Shown here one piece after another: positions 48,740 to 62,600 of a stretch of 64,000 bases of DNA. Each line of letters opens with the position of its first letter. The first letter of the stretch is position 1. Below the pieces are notes generated by a model. The model was not told the origin of the DNA. It made no database searches and saw only the letters and a program-made list of their open reading frames with translations. This DNA is from Homalodisca vitripennis. Its lineage: Eukaryota; Arthropoda; Insecta; Hemiptera; Cicadellidae. The DNA lies in NCBI RefSeq assembly GCF_021130785.1, contig NC_060209.1, positions 21,661,501-21,725,500 on the forward strand, in the 5' to 3' direction. The position numbers and the translations under genes are program-made.

Positions 48740-49270
48740 TTCTTCTTAACTTACATATTTTATTTTAGTTTTAGTTTTTTAATTTTTTTTAGACAGGAGC
48801 AGTTATGTTACTGTTATTACAAATATTTTGGACGTAAAACAGTCCAGACATAGTCGACATTATTGTAAGACAATTTCATTATGTAATGGTGAGATATTCT
48901 GAGGCATATTTAAAGCGGTGTTAACAGATCAAACCCTCTATAAATAGCCTCTTCCTATTCTTCATAATTTTTCTTTTCTTTTGAAATTGTATATTTTGTT
49001 TTAGTTTTCTTGATGACAGGAGCAGTTATGTTGCTGTTATCAAAATATTTTTTACGTATAACAATCCATGCTACAGTATTTTGTTTTCAATTATAATGGT
49101 CAGTTATAGATCACAGTCGACATTATTGTAAGAAAACTTTACCACTATGTAATAGTGCGATATTCTGAGGTATATTTAAAGCGGTGTTAAAAGATCAAAC
49201 CTTCTATAAATAGCCTCTTCCCATTCTTCATCTAACATCCACTACATTACTCAGTCAAGTACCTGTCTAA
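48740..49270 (+). promoter_or_regulatory. double promoter module (TATA at 48939 and 49205)
   Basis: Two ~266-bp repeats; the second leads into the leader exon. Confidence 0.45.
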
Positions 49271-49534
49271 CCAAGCAGTCTTCGTGTTAGCAAGGTTTTC
49301 CTGTTACATATTCCGGGATCGTAATAAGTACAAGTAGCTAAAAAAGTAGCTAAAAGGTTTGTTGGTTAAGTAACAGACAAGGTAAGGATGTTAATATTTG
49401 ATTTATCGTAAAAGAACTTAATCATGAGAATTATGTGAAAGTGATTTGTAATCAGTTTTACGTTTGATAAATGAAGTTGTCGCAAATTGGGAATTAAAGT
49501 TCCTGTTTCCTTCCAGAGCCACCGGACGTAGGAA

Positions 49535-49673
49535 ATGATGATTTCCGATAAGGGAAGGAATGGCGGGTTTTCAGAATGGATCAATACAACGTCACTCGAG
49601 GTTAACTCGTGACATTTACTCGTACATATACAACATCGCAAATGACGTGTCTGAAAGGATGTGTGTGTTACTT
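49535..49673 (+). pseudogene. candidate short multicopy gene, copy 6, frameshifted
   Basis: Starts MMISDKGRNGGF, but one extra G at about 49564-49566 (GGCGGGTTTT instead of GGCGGTTTT) shifts the frame. The donor here is GT (ACAAG|GTAAGG at 49382) and the acceptor AG is at 49515. Because the lesion is a one-base homopolymer gain, a sequence error is possible. Confidence 0.33.
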
Positions 49674-52509
49674 GAGTGAATATTGCAATGAAACCTATCT
49701 ACCTTTAGGTTTACATACTTAACATATACATAACAAGTGCGGAAATTAGACTACTATTCAAATATATCTATTAGACGAACGGCATGAATTCCAGACTAGA
49801 AAGCACGAAACCCAAGCGATGTCACTGCACATGAGTCAAGAGCCATGAACAACGTTACACCGAACTAAACGAAGGATGGCCTTCCTTATGATGATATGTA
49901 ATATGGTACATATTTTTTTTAGATTTATTAATTTAGACTAAATTGCGATTTAGTTCGTAAGTAAAACCACTAATAGCCGTAAAGGAATTCAAATAACTCG
50001 CTTTGGATTTTCTGCATTGTGTAGTTTGCATTTAAATTTCCAAGTTCCGGGATAAACCTATACAAGAGGGACATCGTTGAAACTCTGGATGTAAAGAAAG
50101 TCTTCACTGAAGTAACTGTAAATTTTGTCCTATATTAGTGAAAGTAGACGATTCACAGTTGAATATACTACTTTTTTGGGTATCTATTAACTGTGGAAAG
50201 ATTCAACCATTTCTCATTGGGAAAAAAGTTACAAGGCTGACTGGTAGTGGACGTTGCATTTCATGACTAATATAATTTAAGAAAATAGTTACGAAAACTT
50301 TAACTTTTTACCACAAAATTAGTATAGTCTTTCCTACGACTGCGAGGAACCTGTCAACTAAATTGCAAATCTCTGGTACATTTCTAGCAAGAATTATCAT
50401 AAAAACAGACTGATTACCCGATCAGGATACGATATTAAGGATGATCAGTCGGGTTCTTAATTATCAATCAAGAGAAACAAGTTTGGCATCCAGAGATGGA
50501 TAGAATGTTATGGCTCAGGCTGTCTCGTTTTGTACATTCACTGTCACTTGAGATGGACTTTGCCCTTGACCTTTACAAGCGCAACATCTTAGTGATGTTT
50601 GTTCTCGCACATTACAAGGTTTCCTCAAGGTCAAAAATCGTTATCATGTACATGGAAGAAATTAATATCAGAGATAAAAGATCTGCGTCAGTTGTGTGTC
50701 CATATATAACGTCTGTGCGTCAGGAATTAAAATGAACCAAAGAACTATCTATTGTTATAGTACACCCAGGTGAAGGCATAGTATTTGGGTGTGCCTTGTA
50801 AAGTTGCTCATAGGTTTTTGGTAAGTCTGTGTCATATATTTTGACTAATTATATGATATCTCGTATCATTGAAATAGTCTATGTGAAATATACAAAATGT
50901 AGAAAAATATGGCCTCTATACTTCAGTAACTGTGGGGATCAGGTTATGGGACTTCCAAGTCCACCTGGTGGAACTGGATGGATTAGAAGAGTCTTGCACA
51001 TACCACTGTAATCGAAATACTTAAGTTATTATATGTAAAGTTGTTCCTTTTTATGTAAAACAGTGGAGTATAGATTCCCAATGAAGTCATACAAACTTAC
51101 TAACATATTACTTCGCTTTATTTTAATTTCTTATAATTAATAAGCAAATATCTATACGTATAAAATACAATACTGGGGACATATACCATTTGTTCCAAAT
51201 TTTATACACACAGTAGGGATCTTAGAAACTATACAGTAAAGATTACATTGAAATTTTCAGTGTAATAGCAAAACCAACAAATTAGTGTGGCCAAGTAGAT
51301 TATTGGCGTTCACTCGCTGCGCTCAAATAATGTTTTAGGTAAACGTTTCTGACAGAATAACTATCACAGCTCTCTTATTAGTAGCTACATTGAAGCGATT
51401 TTTACTTGAAATTTCTCCTAGTTTTTAAACATTTAAATGATCAAGACAAGAAAGCAGGAGGTTTTATTTTCTCTACTTGTAGCATATTAGAGTATGGATA
51501 TTATATCTTTAAAACTGTGATCTCTTTCCTGGAACCGAGAGAGTGACATACGAATGTTTTTCCAAAAATACTTAGACATTATTTCAGCTGTACACAAAGG
51601 AGAAAATTTTTACTACAAATATTACAGTTTTTAGTTTAACTTAACAGAAAAAATAATATTGGTCTTTGTCTTTGTAGATCATATACATTGATTATGTCTG
51701 TATGACCAATAGTTTCCCCAAATCCTAAGTGTATTTTGCATTAGCTTTATCCTTTCTCCGGAAATTTTCCATCGTTCATTGATACAAGACGAGCCTTACA
51801 CGCATGCTACAACGATCTGGAATGATTTTATAATTTAAACTAAGTGATGGCCACGAGTTACGTTAGTGATCCACTTGAGGAAGAGATCAGATTTTGGGTC
51901 TCAAACATAGTGTTTACTTTTTTTCTCTGACAATCCTGTTACCCTCACAATCCTTCCATCGTAAAGACAAACCCTGAACAAAGAAAGTGCATCATCACAT
52001 GTCATATTTATACAGGGGATAGATATTGCTAACTTTTTATTTCAAATTTGATTGATTAAAATATTGAAATTTCTCTAAACATCTATTGGCAACTAAAATT
52101 CGCTGTAACGAAGTCGCATTTTCCATTGCTACAGGCAGTGTGAAAACACGCCGATACAAAAATAAGAGTTCGTTATGAATCTATGACGTAACAAAAGAGA
52201 ACGTAAAAGGGCGTAATCACGGACAAATTTCCCGCACACATCGTTTCTTTACAAACCGCTGATATTCGGTTTTGTATTTCAATCACCATAAAACAATCGG
52301 TGAATTCAGACTACAGTAGTTTTCAAATGGAAATTACTTTATATTTTGTTATTTTTTCCTGAAATTGTATATTTTACTTAAGTTTTATTTTTTGTAGACA
52401 GGAGCAGTTATGTTACTGTTATTACAAATATTTTTGATGTAAAACATTCCAGGCAAAGTCAAAATTATTGTAAGACAAGTTCACCCTTATGTAATGGTGC
52501 GATATTCCG

Positions 52510-52610
52510 AGGCGTATTTAAAGCAGTATTAAAAGATCACATTCTATAAATAGCCTCTTCCCATTCTTTCACCTAATATCCACTACATTACTCAGTCAAG
52601 TACCTGTCTA
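52510..52610 (+). promoter_or_regulatory. single promoter module, TATA at 52545
   Basis: Same as 43322 downstream. The upstream T-rich/ACAGGAGCAGTTATG text is of the 14.09-kb type, not of the 43.19-kb type. Confidence 0.42.
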
Positions 52611-52867
52611 CCCAAGCACTCTTCACGTTAGCATAGTTTTCTTGTTACATATTCCACCATCGCAATAAGTACAAGTAGCGAAAAAGGTAGCTAAAAAGTT
52701 TGATAGCTAAGTAACAGACAAGGCAAGTGTGTTATTCTTCCAAAGATTTAAAAATCATGAGAATTATGTGAAAGTGATTTGTAAACAGTTTTACGTTTGA
52801 TAAATGAAGTTGTCACAAATTAGGAATTAAAATTCCTGTTTCCTTCCAGAACCACCGGACGTAGGAA

Positions 52868-53005
52868 ATGATGATTTCCGATAAGGGAAGGAACGGCGGT
52901 TTTCAGGATGGATCAATACAACGTCACTCGAGGTTAACTCGTGAAATTTACTCGTATATATACAACATTGCAAATGACGTGTCTGAAAGGATGTGTGTTA
53001 CTTGA
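52868..53005 (+). CDS. candidate short multicopy gene, copy 7 (45 aa)
   Basis: Intact; differs from copy 5 by Asp to Glu at residue 26. GC donor at 52723, acceptor AG at 52848. AATAAA is near 53399. Confidence 0.33.
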   Translation: MMISDKGRNGGFQDGSIQRHSRLTREIYSYIYNIANDVSERMCVT

Positions 53006-53465
53006 CTAAACGTTGAAATTAACCTCTCTACCTCAGGTTTATTAGTCCGTGGAATATGCTTTAGGAATTGAATTGAAAATAACAACTTTAAATATTTTAG
53101 GCTCCTATTCACAATGTGTTTCAGTACACAAGCAGTAGTAGTAAAGTTGGAAGTCACGGCCTACATAACTTAGGTAGAAACAAGTTTGGGGAAAGCCGTT
53201 TAGATTTGGGTCTGAGTTAGAGATAGGATAAATTCAAATCGTGTCTGTGACCGTTGCATCTTTTGTCTGTAATATACTGTATCCCCATGGGGAAGCCCAA
53301 AAAAAAGGGGATGACTTCTCCTTTTATTCTTTTATTAGAAAAAAAAGAACATGTCCGTGATATTGTTGGTCATACCTACAAAATTCTGTATTGGTGATAA
53401 ATAAAACAATTATGTAAAGTTCGGCTGCTTTATGTTGATAGGATAATAATGAGTTCGAATGTGTG

Positions 53466-53515
<50 letters not shown>

Positions 53516-56500
53516 ATTCGTATTTTATTAAGAATACACACTTACAAAATAAAAAAAACAGTTATAAGATCAAGGAATTACGAAGTGAAAATTATTTAAT
53601 AATTTAAATAACTGATTTAATTTAATCAGATGTTGTTTGTAAAGATTTTAATGAAAAAACATTATAAGTGTGTTTTATTTATTAAAATTTTTCCTATTAC
53701 CAATAATTTGCAACATTTACTATTAGAATAGAAAATGAAAAAAATTATAAACAACCAATAAACAGGGAAGAAATTGACAGTAATCTACACAGATTATATG
53801 AAATTAAATCAGATTTTTTTTATCATTAACCGACCTTAAATATTGATTCAAAACAGATTGTATAATGATTTCCTACAGATTTAAACTTTATTTCAATAGA
53901 TTGTGTATTGATTCCAAAAATATTTGACATAATTAAAAAAACTTTATTAATTTAATAAAATCTAAATAATTTTTTTAAATAGATTTTATAGTGAGTCTTT
54001 ATAGATTTTCATTAATTTTCAAATACCTATCATATTTACTTTACGTGATTTTACATTAATTTATAAAGCAAAACGTATGTCCATTTTAAACAAATTTTAT
54101 AATCATTTATGAACTGTTTGTAAAGGTTTAGCAATTTTTAATTATTTTCCGTTATTGCCCCAATCTTCAGCCTTCTGTTAATACGATTTATTATCTGCCG
54201 CTAGACTTGATTTGTTACCCTCAAAATCTGAAAGAATTTTTTAGCATTATTGACGACAATTTATTTTCTCCAGCTCCTTGGGTTTCTTTCATATTTTGTC
54301 GTACTCTTTTAAAAGTATGGCTCTTTTCAGCAACCCGACCTTGAATTCATGATCATCACTGGTATTCAGAGATTTAAAAAAAAAATATATCACCTCGGCA
54401 CCTAGCAAACGTTGCTTTAATCGATTTACGCCAACGATATTTCAATATGGCTGTTCTGAAATGTCACAGTTTATTATGTATGTGTTATTTTGTCAGAGGC
54501 GCAGTCAAAGTACTGTTTTGTTTTAACGACTGCTTCCGGAGTTACAGATGGGCAAGGTTGGGGTAAGGGCCGCCTTCTGTCAAGTTTCATGAGCAAGGAT
54601 TTTTGGGCATTCATTTTTAGTGATGCCTCCATTAAAGAAGAGAAGGGCAGCTCTGTACAGCCTGTCAAAGCAGGGCAGAGATGGCACGCCCTTATGTCTA
54701 GGCTAGTAAATGCCCTTAACATTCTCTCCAGGCCAACAGCCACCCATATAGTAGAATATGACAATAGATAATAGCAATATAGATTTTCTAGTTTACATTA
54801 TGTTCAAATGGAAGATATAAACCAGTCAGAGGTGAACCGTCCCGAGGTCTTATTACAAGTAGCATAACTGCTATAATCAACACAAAAAATTTGTGTTAAA
54901 ACAACACGAATAATGTACCACCAAAGCAATATATGGATGTTAAATTTTAAAGTAAAATATTGTGTAAACTTTTGTAAAGCATACATCCAAGAAAAGACTG
55001 CTTCTAGACAACTCAGTAGCATTGTGAATTTTAAAGTAATCGAAACAAAATAATATATGCTTACGTCCAATCTCTGTTATATGGAACTGTAGCGCGGAGC
55101 TCTCCAGTTTAATTAATTGTGGTGGAGAAATCATTAAAGCTGCTTTTTTGAAGGGTAGAAAATACATACCACCAACTGTTTCAAGAATTTGGAATCCTGT
55201 CTACTACAAACGTTCATTAAATATCCTTTTATTTGTGTTTATAAATATTTTGGTTTAAAAGATTTTTTAATCATAATTAACGATTTCACAAGGTAAAAAA
55301 CGAAAAGGTGAAGTCATTCATCGGCACAAATTGCTTTTTACATAGCTCATATTTTTTTAACCGTTGTTATTTTAGTAATAAGCTTAGAAACATTAAATAT
55401 ATTTGATTCACCTTCCCACAAAATATAGAAGGAAAAGTAAAGTAGCGGCAGAATCTTGACAGCAATGAGGAGGTCAAAGTCACTCATCTGCCCTCATTAT
55501 ACACGACATCAACTCAGAGAAATGTTCATCCACCATCTTCTCTAAACAATGGAAATAAAGATTTGGTGTCGTATATAACAACCCTTTCATTATTATTGTT
55601 ATTATTATTATTATTATTATTTATGCATATAGTAGAAAAAAAGACTTTTCTCTGAATAAGCATTAGACCCATTAAGTGTGTGCAGGACCAATTAGAGTGT
55701 AAGACACTACCAAACATATTCGTCAAATATATCGATTTAACCTTGTTAAAAATTTGTAAATAAAATAAAAATTTTTTAGGTGCATATTTATAAACTAATG
55801 CATATTTTCAGTAGCCTTTTGTTATTATAAATTAGCATACGGCGTAACACAGTGAAAGCAACTCAAAAATGTTTTATGTTTTAACAATGTCAACTGTTTT
55901 GCTGTTTTATCACGAACCAGAGAATACATTAAACGCTCTTGTGTGTTGCATCATTAATGTTATAAAGTGGTTTGTGTTTTTCACAAAGACAGCACAGTTT
56001 TTAACATATGGTAATATACATGAGGTATGTTCGTGTTGGTTTAGTACGCTATGTGTAAAATAAACAAAACGTGTATTATTCTAATCTATTTTCGTTTTAA
56101 TGCGACGTAAGGACTATTAAGTATCAAAAGTAAACGATAATGTACAAGATTAAGATTACATAAAGAGCTCTGTGATTTAAAATACAGTAAAAATAAAATA
56201 TATTAAGCTCAGCTAGAAGTAAATACATCATTATACACCATAAATTAGCAAAGAACCAAAAACTATGATACCAGAAAAATCTAAATTAATAAAATTCAAT
56301 ACAATTAAATGCTTTAAAACACTATACATAAACAGGAATAGAGATAGAGATAGATAGAGTTCTCTAAACAACGAGGAAGGGCCTATTGAAAATTCAGTAT
56401 TCTTTCTTCTCACTATATCAAAAAATTGAACCGTAGTCATATCTAAATTTTCATATTGGCTGAAATATTTCAAAATTTTTATATATAGATATTTACACAA

Positions 56501-58019
56501 TATGGTATTTTAATGTTAATTGTAATAAAAATGTAAACATTTATTTGTGGCGTCGTCTGAAGATAAACACTGGTAAGGGCTCGTAAAAAAACAAAATATT
56601 GGAAATGTGTTGTTTTAATAACATTTACTGCTAGTTTCAACATTTTCCAATTGCTCAAAGAGTCATCATTAAGCTACTGAACAAAAACGCAAAATATTGA
56701 ATTGGTTTGGTTTGAATTTAAATATCAAAGTTAAAAAAGACCTGATATAGACAAGACTTGTAAGTACGCATTTCTCACTTCTTTTGATTAGTAAATATAA
56801 CAAAATGCCAAATTCATTAATTATAAGGGAACATTCTACATAAACCACAATTTCACGCTCATTAACATTAATTTTCCAGGTCTACTATTAGGTTTACCAC
56901 TTTGATAAACTGACGCGCTGCCTTGAGAGATATGAATGAGACTCAGACGTGTGTAATTAGTGAACAGTGACTGTTTCTTTGAACATGTAATTTTTTCACC
57001 TGTCAAGAAGTTAACCGTAGATGCACACTTTTTTCCCACAGAGATATCTAAAGCAGTGTTTTAGAAATTAAGATAAGTTATATTAAAAATTCAGTAAAAT
57101 TTGACAAGTAGATATCGAACCTAGTGATGACGAAGAGATGTGTTATCACTGCCAGTACTGTACTTTAGTGTTGTCCTTGATTGTAGTACTCATCAGTACC
57201 GGTTATTCCAATACTTGATCATGTAATAGTTGATTATCCAATACTTGATCATCCACGCGCCGTGCAAACACATAGAGCAGGAACATTCTCTCTGCTAACT
57301 GACAGTCTATTACATACTAGTTTGTTTCTTTTGCAAAACATAACGAGTTTGTACTTAAGATCAAACTAACTCTCTATTAAACTTCTGTAGTTGACGATGG
57401 GTGATTGGAAAGGATAGTAGAATTTCGGACATTTGCCATCGTGTATGTTACGATTAAGTATAACATTAGGTTTATAGTATTGAAATGTATCCTATTCTAT
57501 AGTTGTAAAACTCTAATACACAAAAAGTGACGGCCACGAGTTACGTTAGTTGTCCACTTGAGGAAGATATCAGATTGTGGGTCTCAAAAACTTTTTTTTA
57601 ATAGCAAAATATCTGAAAATCCTGTTACCCTCACAATCCTTCCATCGTAAAGACAAACCCTGAACAAAGAAGTGCATCATCACATGTCGTATTTATACAG
57701 GGGGATAGATATCGTAAATGTAATTGATTAAAATATTGATTTTTCTCTAAAAATATATTGGCAAGTAAAATACGCAGTAACGAAGTCGTATTTTCCATCG
57801 CTACAGGCAGTAGAAAAACACGCCGGATACAAAATAAGAGTTCGTTATGAATCTATGACGTAACAAAAGAGAACGTAAAAAGGCGTAATCACGGACAAAT
57901 TTCCCGCACATCGTTTCTATACAAACCGCTGATATTCGGTTTTGTATTTCAATCACCATACAACAATCGGTGAATTCAGACTCCAGTAGTTTCAAATGGA
58001 AATGACTTTATATTTTGTT

Positions 58020-58560
58020 ATTTTCTTCTTAACTTACATATTTTATTTTAGTTTTAGTTTTTTAATTTTTTTTTTAGACAGGAGCAGTTATGTTACTGTT
58101 ATTACAAATATTTTGGACGTAAAACAGTCCAGACATAGTCGACATTATTGTAAGACAATTTCATTATGTAATGGTGAGATATTCTGAGGCATATTTAAAG
58201 CGGTGTTAACAGATCAAACCCTCTATAAATAGCCTCTTCCTATTCTTCATAATTTTTTCTTTTCTTTTGAAATTGTATATTTTGTTTTAGTTTTCTTGAT
58301 GACAGGTAGCAGTTATGTTGCTGTTATCAAAATATTTTTTACGTATATAAAATCCATGCTACAGTATATTTGTTTTCAATTATAATGGTCAGTTATAGAT
58401 CACAGTCGACATTATTGTAAGAAAACTTTACCACTATGTAATAGTGCGATATTCTGAGGCATATTTTAAAGCGGTGTTAAAAGATCAGACCTTCTATAAA
58501 TAGCCTCTTCCCATTCTTCATCTAACATCCACTACATTACTCAGTCAAGTACCTGTCTAA
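58020..58560 (+). promoter_or_regulatory. double promoter module (TATA at 58224 and 58495)
   Basis: As at 48740-49270, with several one-base gains. Confidence 0.45.
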
Positions 58561-58825
58561 CCAAGCAGTCTTCGTGTTAGCAAGGTTTTTCCTGTTACAT
58601 ATTCCGGGATCGTAATAAGTACAAGTAGCTAAAAAAGTAGCTAAAAGGTTTGTTGGTTAAGTAACAGACAAGGTAAGGATGTTAATATTTGATTTATCGT
58701 AAAAGAACTTAATCATGAGAATTATGTGAAAGTGATTTGTAATCAGTTTTACGTTTGATAAATGAAGTTGTCGCAAATTGGAAATTAAAGTTCCTGTTTC
58801 CTTCCAGAGCCACCGGACGTAGGAA

Positions 58826-58959
58826 ATGATGATTTCCGATAAGGGAAGGAACGGCGGTTTTCAGGATCAATACAACGCCACTGGAGGTTAACTCGTGAAA
58901 TTTACTCGTATATATACAACATCGCAAATGACGTGTCTGGAAAGATGTGTGTTACTTGA
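58826..58959 (+). pseudogene. candidate short multicopy gene, copy 8, 4-nt deletion
   Basis: Starts like the others, but four bases are missing near 58863 (TTTTCAGGATCAATAC), shifting the frame to an early stop. GT donor at 58673, acceptor AG at 58806. Confidence 0.33.
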
Positions 58960-59671
58960 CTAAACGTTGAAATTAACCTCTCTACCTTAGGTTTATCAGC
59001 CCGTGGTATATGGTTTAGGAACTGAATTAAAAATAATAACTTTAAATGTTTTAGGCTCCTATTCGCAATGTGTTTCAGCACACAAGCAGTAGTAGTAAAG
59101 TTGGAAGTCACGGCCTACATAACTTAGACAGAAACAAGTTTGGGGAAAGCCGTTTAGTCTTTGGAGTCTGAGTTAGAGATAGGGCAAATTAAAATACTGT
59201 CTGTGACCGTTGCATCTTTTACCCGTAACAACGACACGTATTGAGACCAACGAACTATACTACTGGAACGCGCGCTGGGCTACAGAACCGGGCCGAAATC
59301 CGGGGTTGCGTCTGACGTTTGCAGGCGCTCGAGTGGGCAAGAACACGCTCCGCGTACAAGCAGGCTATGCAGTTTTGCTTTCGCGGCATTTTAAATCGCC
59401 CTGTAGCCTCTAATATGATTAAATTTTACAACATAATTTTCTAACATCTGTTGTTACACAGCGTTTTTTCTTAAGCATTTGAGGTGTATGTTAAAATTAC
59501 TATAAACAATAACCTGTAATCGTTATCAAATTACCGTAGGCTACGACAGTAAACTAACACAACAGGAACCAGATATAGTCTAGGTAAAATAGTAGGCTAC
59601 ATGTTTTCTTATTACTTGTGGTATATTTCAATTCATGTCACAAACAATTCACAAACAATGATAAACTTAGT

Positions 59672-62600
59672 CTAAGTGTTGGAAAACAAAATCATTTTAT
59701 TAAGTTTTTGTCTTATGCCCAAGTTAGATTTCTTCGTCACATGCAAGGTTTTTTGTTTTGCAATGTGATGAGATATTATTTTCAAAAACAATTGAGTTAC
59801 AGATTTTATTAACAATAATTCATGGCTTCCAGTAAATTCATCGTTACTTAAATGTCCTTTGAATACACTACCTGTTAAATGGTTACAAACTCTCATTGTT
59901 AAATTTACAGTAGTCAAATTAGTCTCAGATAGCTTGAGCAAATAGGCATATTTAACAACCTTTAATACATCCTCACTTGATCTGATTAATTTGCCCTTAG
60001 ATTTAAAATCAGTAAGGCGTGTATATGTTCTAAGATCAGAATCATTAGCATGGAGTACATAACAACAATCTTTACATTTGATTTGTTTCTCCATTCGTCT
60101 AACAATGACTCCACAGATATAATACAAGATTTCATCCTTAAAACTAGAGTCATCATAATTTTCCCCATTACACATATGGCGCTCTCAATTTCACTCTCGT
60201 CATCTATGTCATCTACAACACATAAAACCATGGCCTAACTCAAGAAGGCCTAAGTGTGAGTTGGGGTCAAACTCAAGACAGTTGGAATTTTCAGATGCCC
60301 TGACACTGTTCCTAAACATTAGTTGCCTTACTGCCCAAGTAAACTGTTTTGTATTAGGATTGTCATTATTCCCACCCCTACTTCTAATACAGGAGAAAAA
60401 TAATTCCAGGTGGTCTTGACTAAATTTGTATGACAACAAGTATTTAAAATCCTCTAAAAAACTAACAATCTGTCTCTTAAAATACAAAAACTCTTAATAT
60501 TACTTAGAAAACCTAAAGCGAACGTCTTCTTGCATGATTTAAAAATTGATTGTCCTCCAATTTTAAGTTTTGACAAATAGTTGTCTGCTTTTTTAAGCAT
60601 TAAATCATCATTTGCTTTGTTTTCTAGTTTCATCGGGCCCTTGTAGCCTCTTCCAAATGGATCCCTACTGTTCATAAAATCGAAAAGATTGTCAACTATT
60701 CTTAAAAATTCTACAGTTGCTAGAACAATCTGAATCTGAGAACTGTGGAATGTTCTTTAATGTTCAAATATTGTAAAGCGTCTGCTACGCTGGAACTAAT
60801 AGTCTGTGCAGCTACCTTTACATTCAATTTTTCTATTTTTTGTAGAAAACATGTTTGTCTGATAATTTGTTACACATTTTCAGACCTAGCTTGTTCTGTA
60901 AATTTATTAAGATCCTCTATATACTTAAAACAAATTCTCCCTGACTCGGAGTCTATAACCTTTAATGTCCGCTAGTGCATTTCTTGCTAGTTTTAACATG
61001 TGTGGAGGATCCAAAATGGCACAAATATCGTAATTCATAGTATCGAGTTTGAAAAATGGCGCTTCAGGGAACTTACAACCTAAATGTTTCAATGCGCTAA
61101 GATTCGTGCTGGTTTCCGTCAAAGGTCACGCTCTGTACATTAACGCCCACTTCACTTAGTTTAACTATAGCCACTTTAATTAGCTGCGACAGAAAAACTG
61201 ATGAAGTTTTATTTACATAAAAATACCCTACGATACATTTAAAGTGGCCTCTCAAAGAAACAATTTGAAATACTAAAGCTTCTGTAGCAATCTCCTCGTT
61301 GTTGTCTATTTTGAATCCTCCAACATCTACATATCCTACATTTTTTCCCTAGTTGCTCGTCATAAACTATCTGCTTTCTAATGCTCATGGAATCGAATAC
61401 CAAACTTACATTTCTTAGGTGCTCCTGTTCCTTAACATTATGTCTTAAATACATGAATACCTCCTCCAAAAACCCTGGACAACAATTAAATTTTGAAATC
61501 CATTTTCTTAATGTGGCAGGATGTGGTAAAATTTAAATTTGAAGCCCGCAAGTATCTATAAGCTTTTGGTGAATAAAATATAGTGTTAAGGCAAACTCCT
61601 TAACACTTTCTGTGAAAGTATGTTTGTTTTTACTTTTTCCTTTGTTTTTCAGGCTACTCAACAATAACTCGAAAGGGCAACCCTGTAAAGTTGTTTTCTA
61701 CAATTTCGATTAACGAATCTGGTGCTTTAAATTTGTTTTTCAAATTTGAAATCAATTCTTTCATTGACCTTAATTTACAGTCCCTTCTTTTTAATTTTTG
61801 CTTTAGAGCTTTAACCTTCCGGCGCAATAGCACTTTTCTGGGAGATAGAGATGTGGATGGTGATGCAGTTTTCCGCTTTATCCTAGAATCATTAGCATTG
61901 AATTAATTACAACAATTAAAATTATCGTAATTATCATTCGTGAATTTATTACAAATTATTAACCCAAACTTATTAAAAAAAAACATTTGTATAAGAACCC
62001 CACTCCAATTCATGAGACATTTTTATCTAGCCGCATCCTCTAAAAAAAAACCTTTTACGTGATGTCCGTGTCTATGTCCTACCAACCAACGAACTATACT
62101 ACAGCTTACCGTGTTTTGATGTAGGCCAACTGTTGAATTTTTGCTCGTTTGGTGTGGAAACTGACTGGTCGTGTTCCAACGGCAGCAGCAGAACCCTCAA
62201 AAAAATACAACAAAAATGCTGTTAGATTAACCTGCGTTGAATATAGCCCTATCGCAGCAAAATTGCAGACAATAAAAACAATAGAACATTATAACTGAGG
62301 TTTTTGCGGCAACAAGGCTGGCTTAAAATTTGTTTATAGTTTTATATCAAATAAAAAATACTTACAATAGTATTAATAGAATAATAACAATTTAATATAA
62401 TGATTTTATGTTTTTTTAACACTGTGCAGGGGAGCAAAGTAGTTTTTTACGTTCTTTTAAAAATATATGTTTATCATATTACACATTTGCTTTTTGATTC
62501 TGACAACACAAATAATTATGTTAAACTTACCGATGACATAGACGTGTTGGCTTCAAATCGAAGATCTGCACTAGGTGGCTGAATAGGTACGGGTAACTTC

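Larger units (their letters stand above)
48245..49712 (+). repeat. array block 4: short part of the higher-order repeat
   Basis: A 1.5-kb piece from just upstream of the conserved block (48518-48712) through a double promoter and the short gene, ending at a jump identical in type to that at 40498. Matches 57529-58960. Confidence 0.87.
49713..57528 (+). repeat. array block 5: second copy of the 9.2-kb higher-order repeat, long part
   Basis: Near-identical to 40499-48244, offset about 9.2 kb: conserved block 52129, promoter 52545, gene 52868, (GT)n 53460, ATT 55588, tail 56638, junction near 57528. Most differences from block 3 are single-base gains. One short patch (about 52365-52470) matches a different unit type. 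Confidence 0.88.
57529..59247 (+). repeat. array block 6, before the P-like transposon
   Basis: Conserved block 57801-57995, double promoter, short gene copy 8 and the downstream region to the transposon. Unlike block 4 it does not jump at the equivalent point (about 58990) but continues in normal phase. Confidence 0.86.

Noticed and set aside
54474..54771. Overlapping frames of 93 and 96 residues on opposite strands
   Set aside because: Both are open in one unit only; the equivalents at 16.5, 20.9, 34.3 and 45.3 kb are interrupted. No domain recognised.
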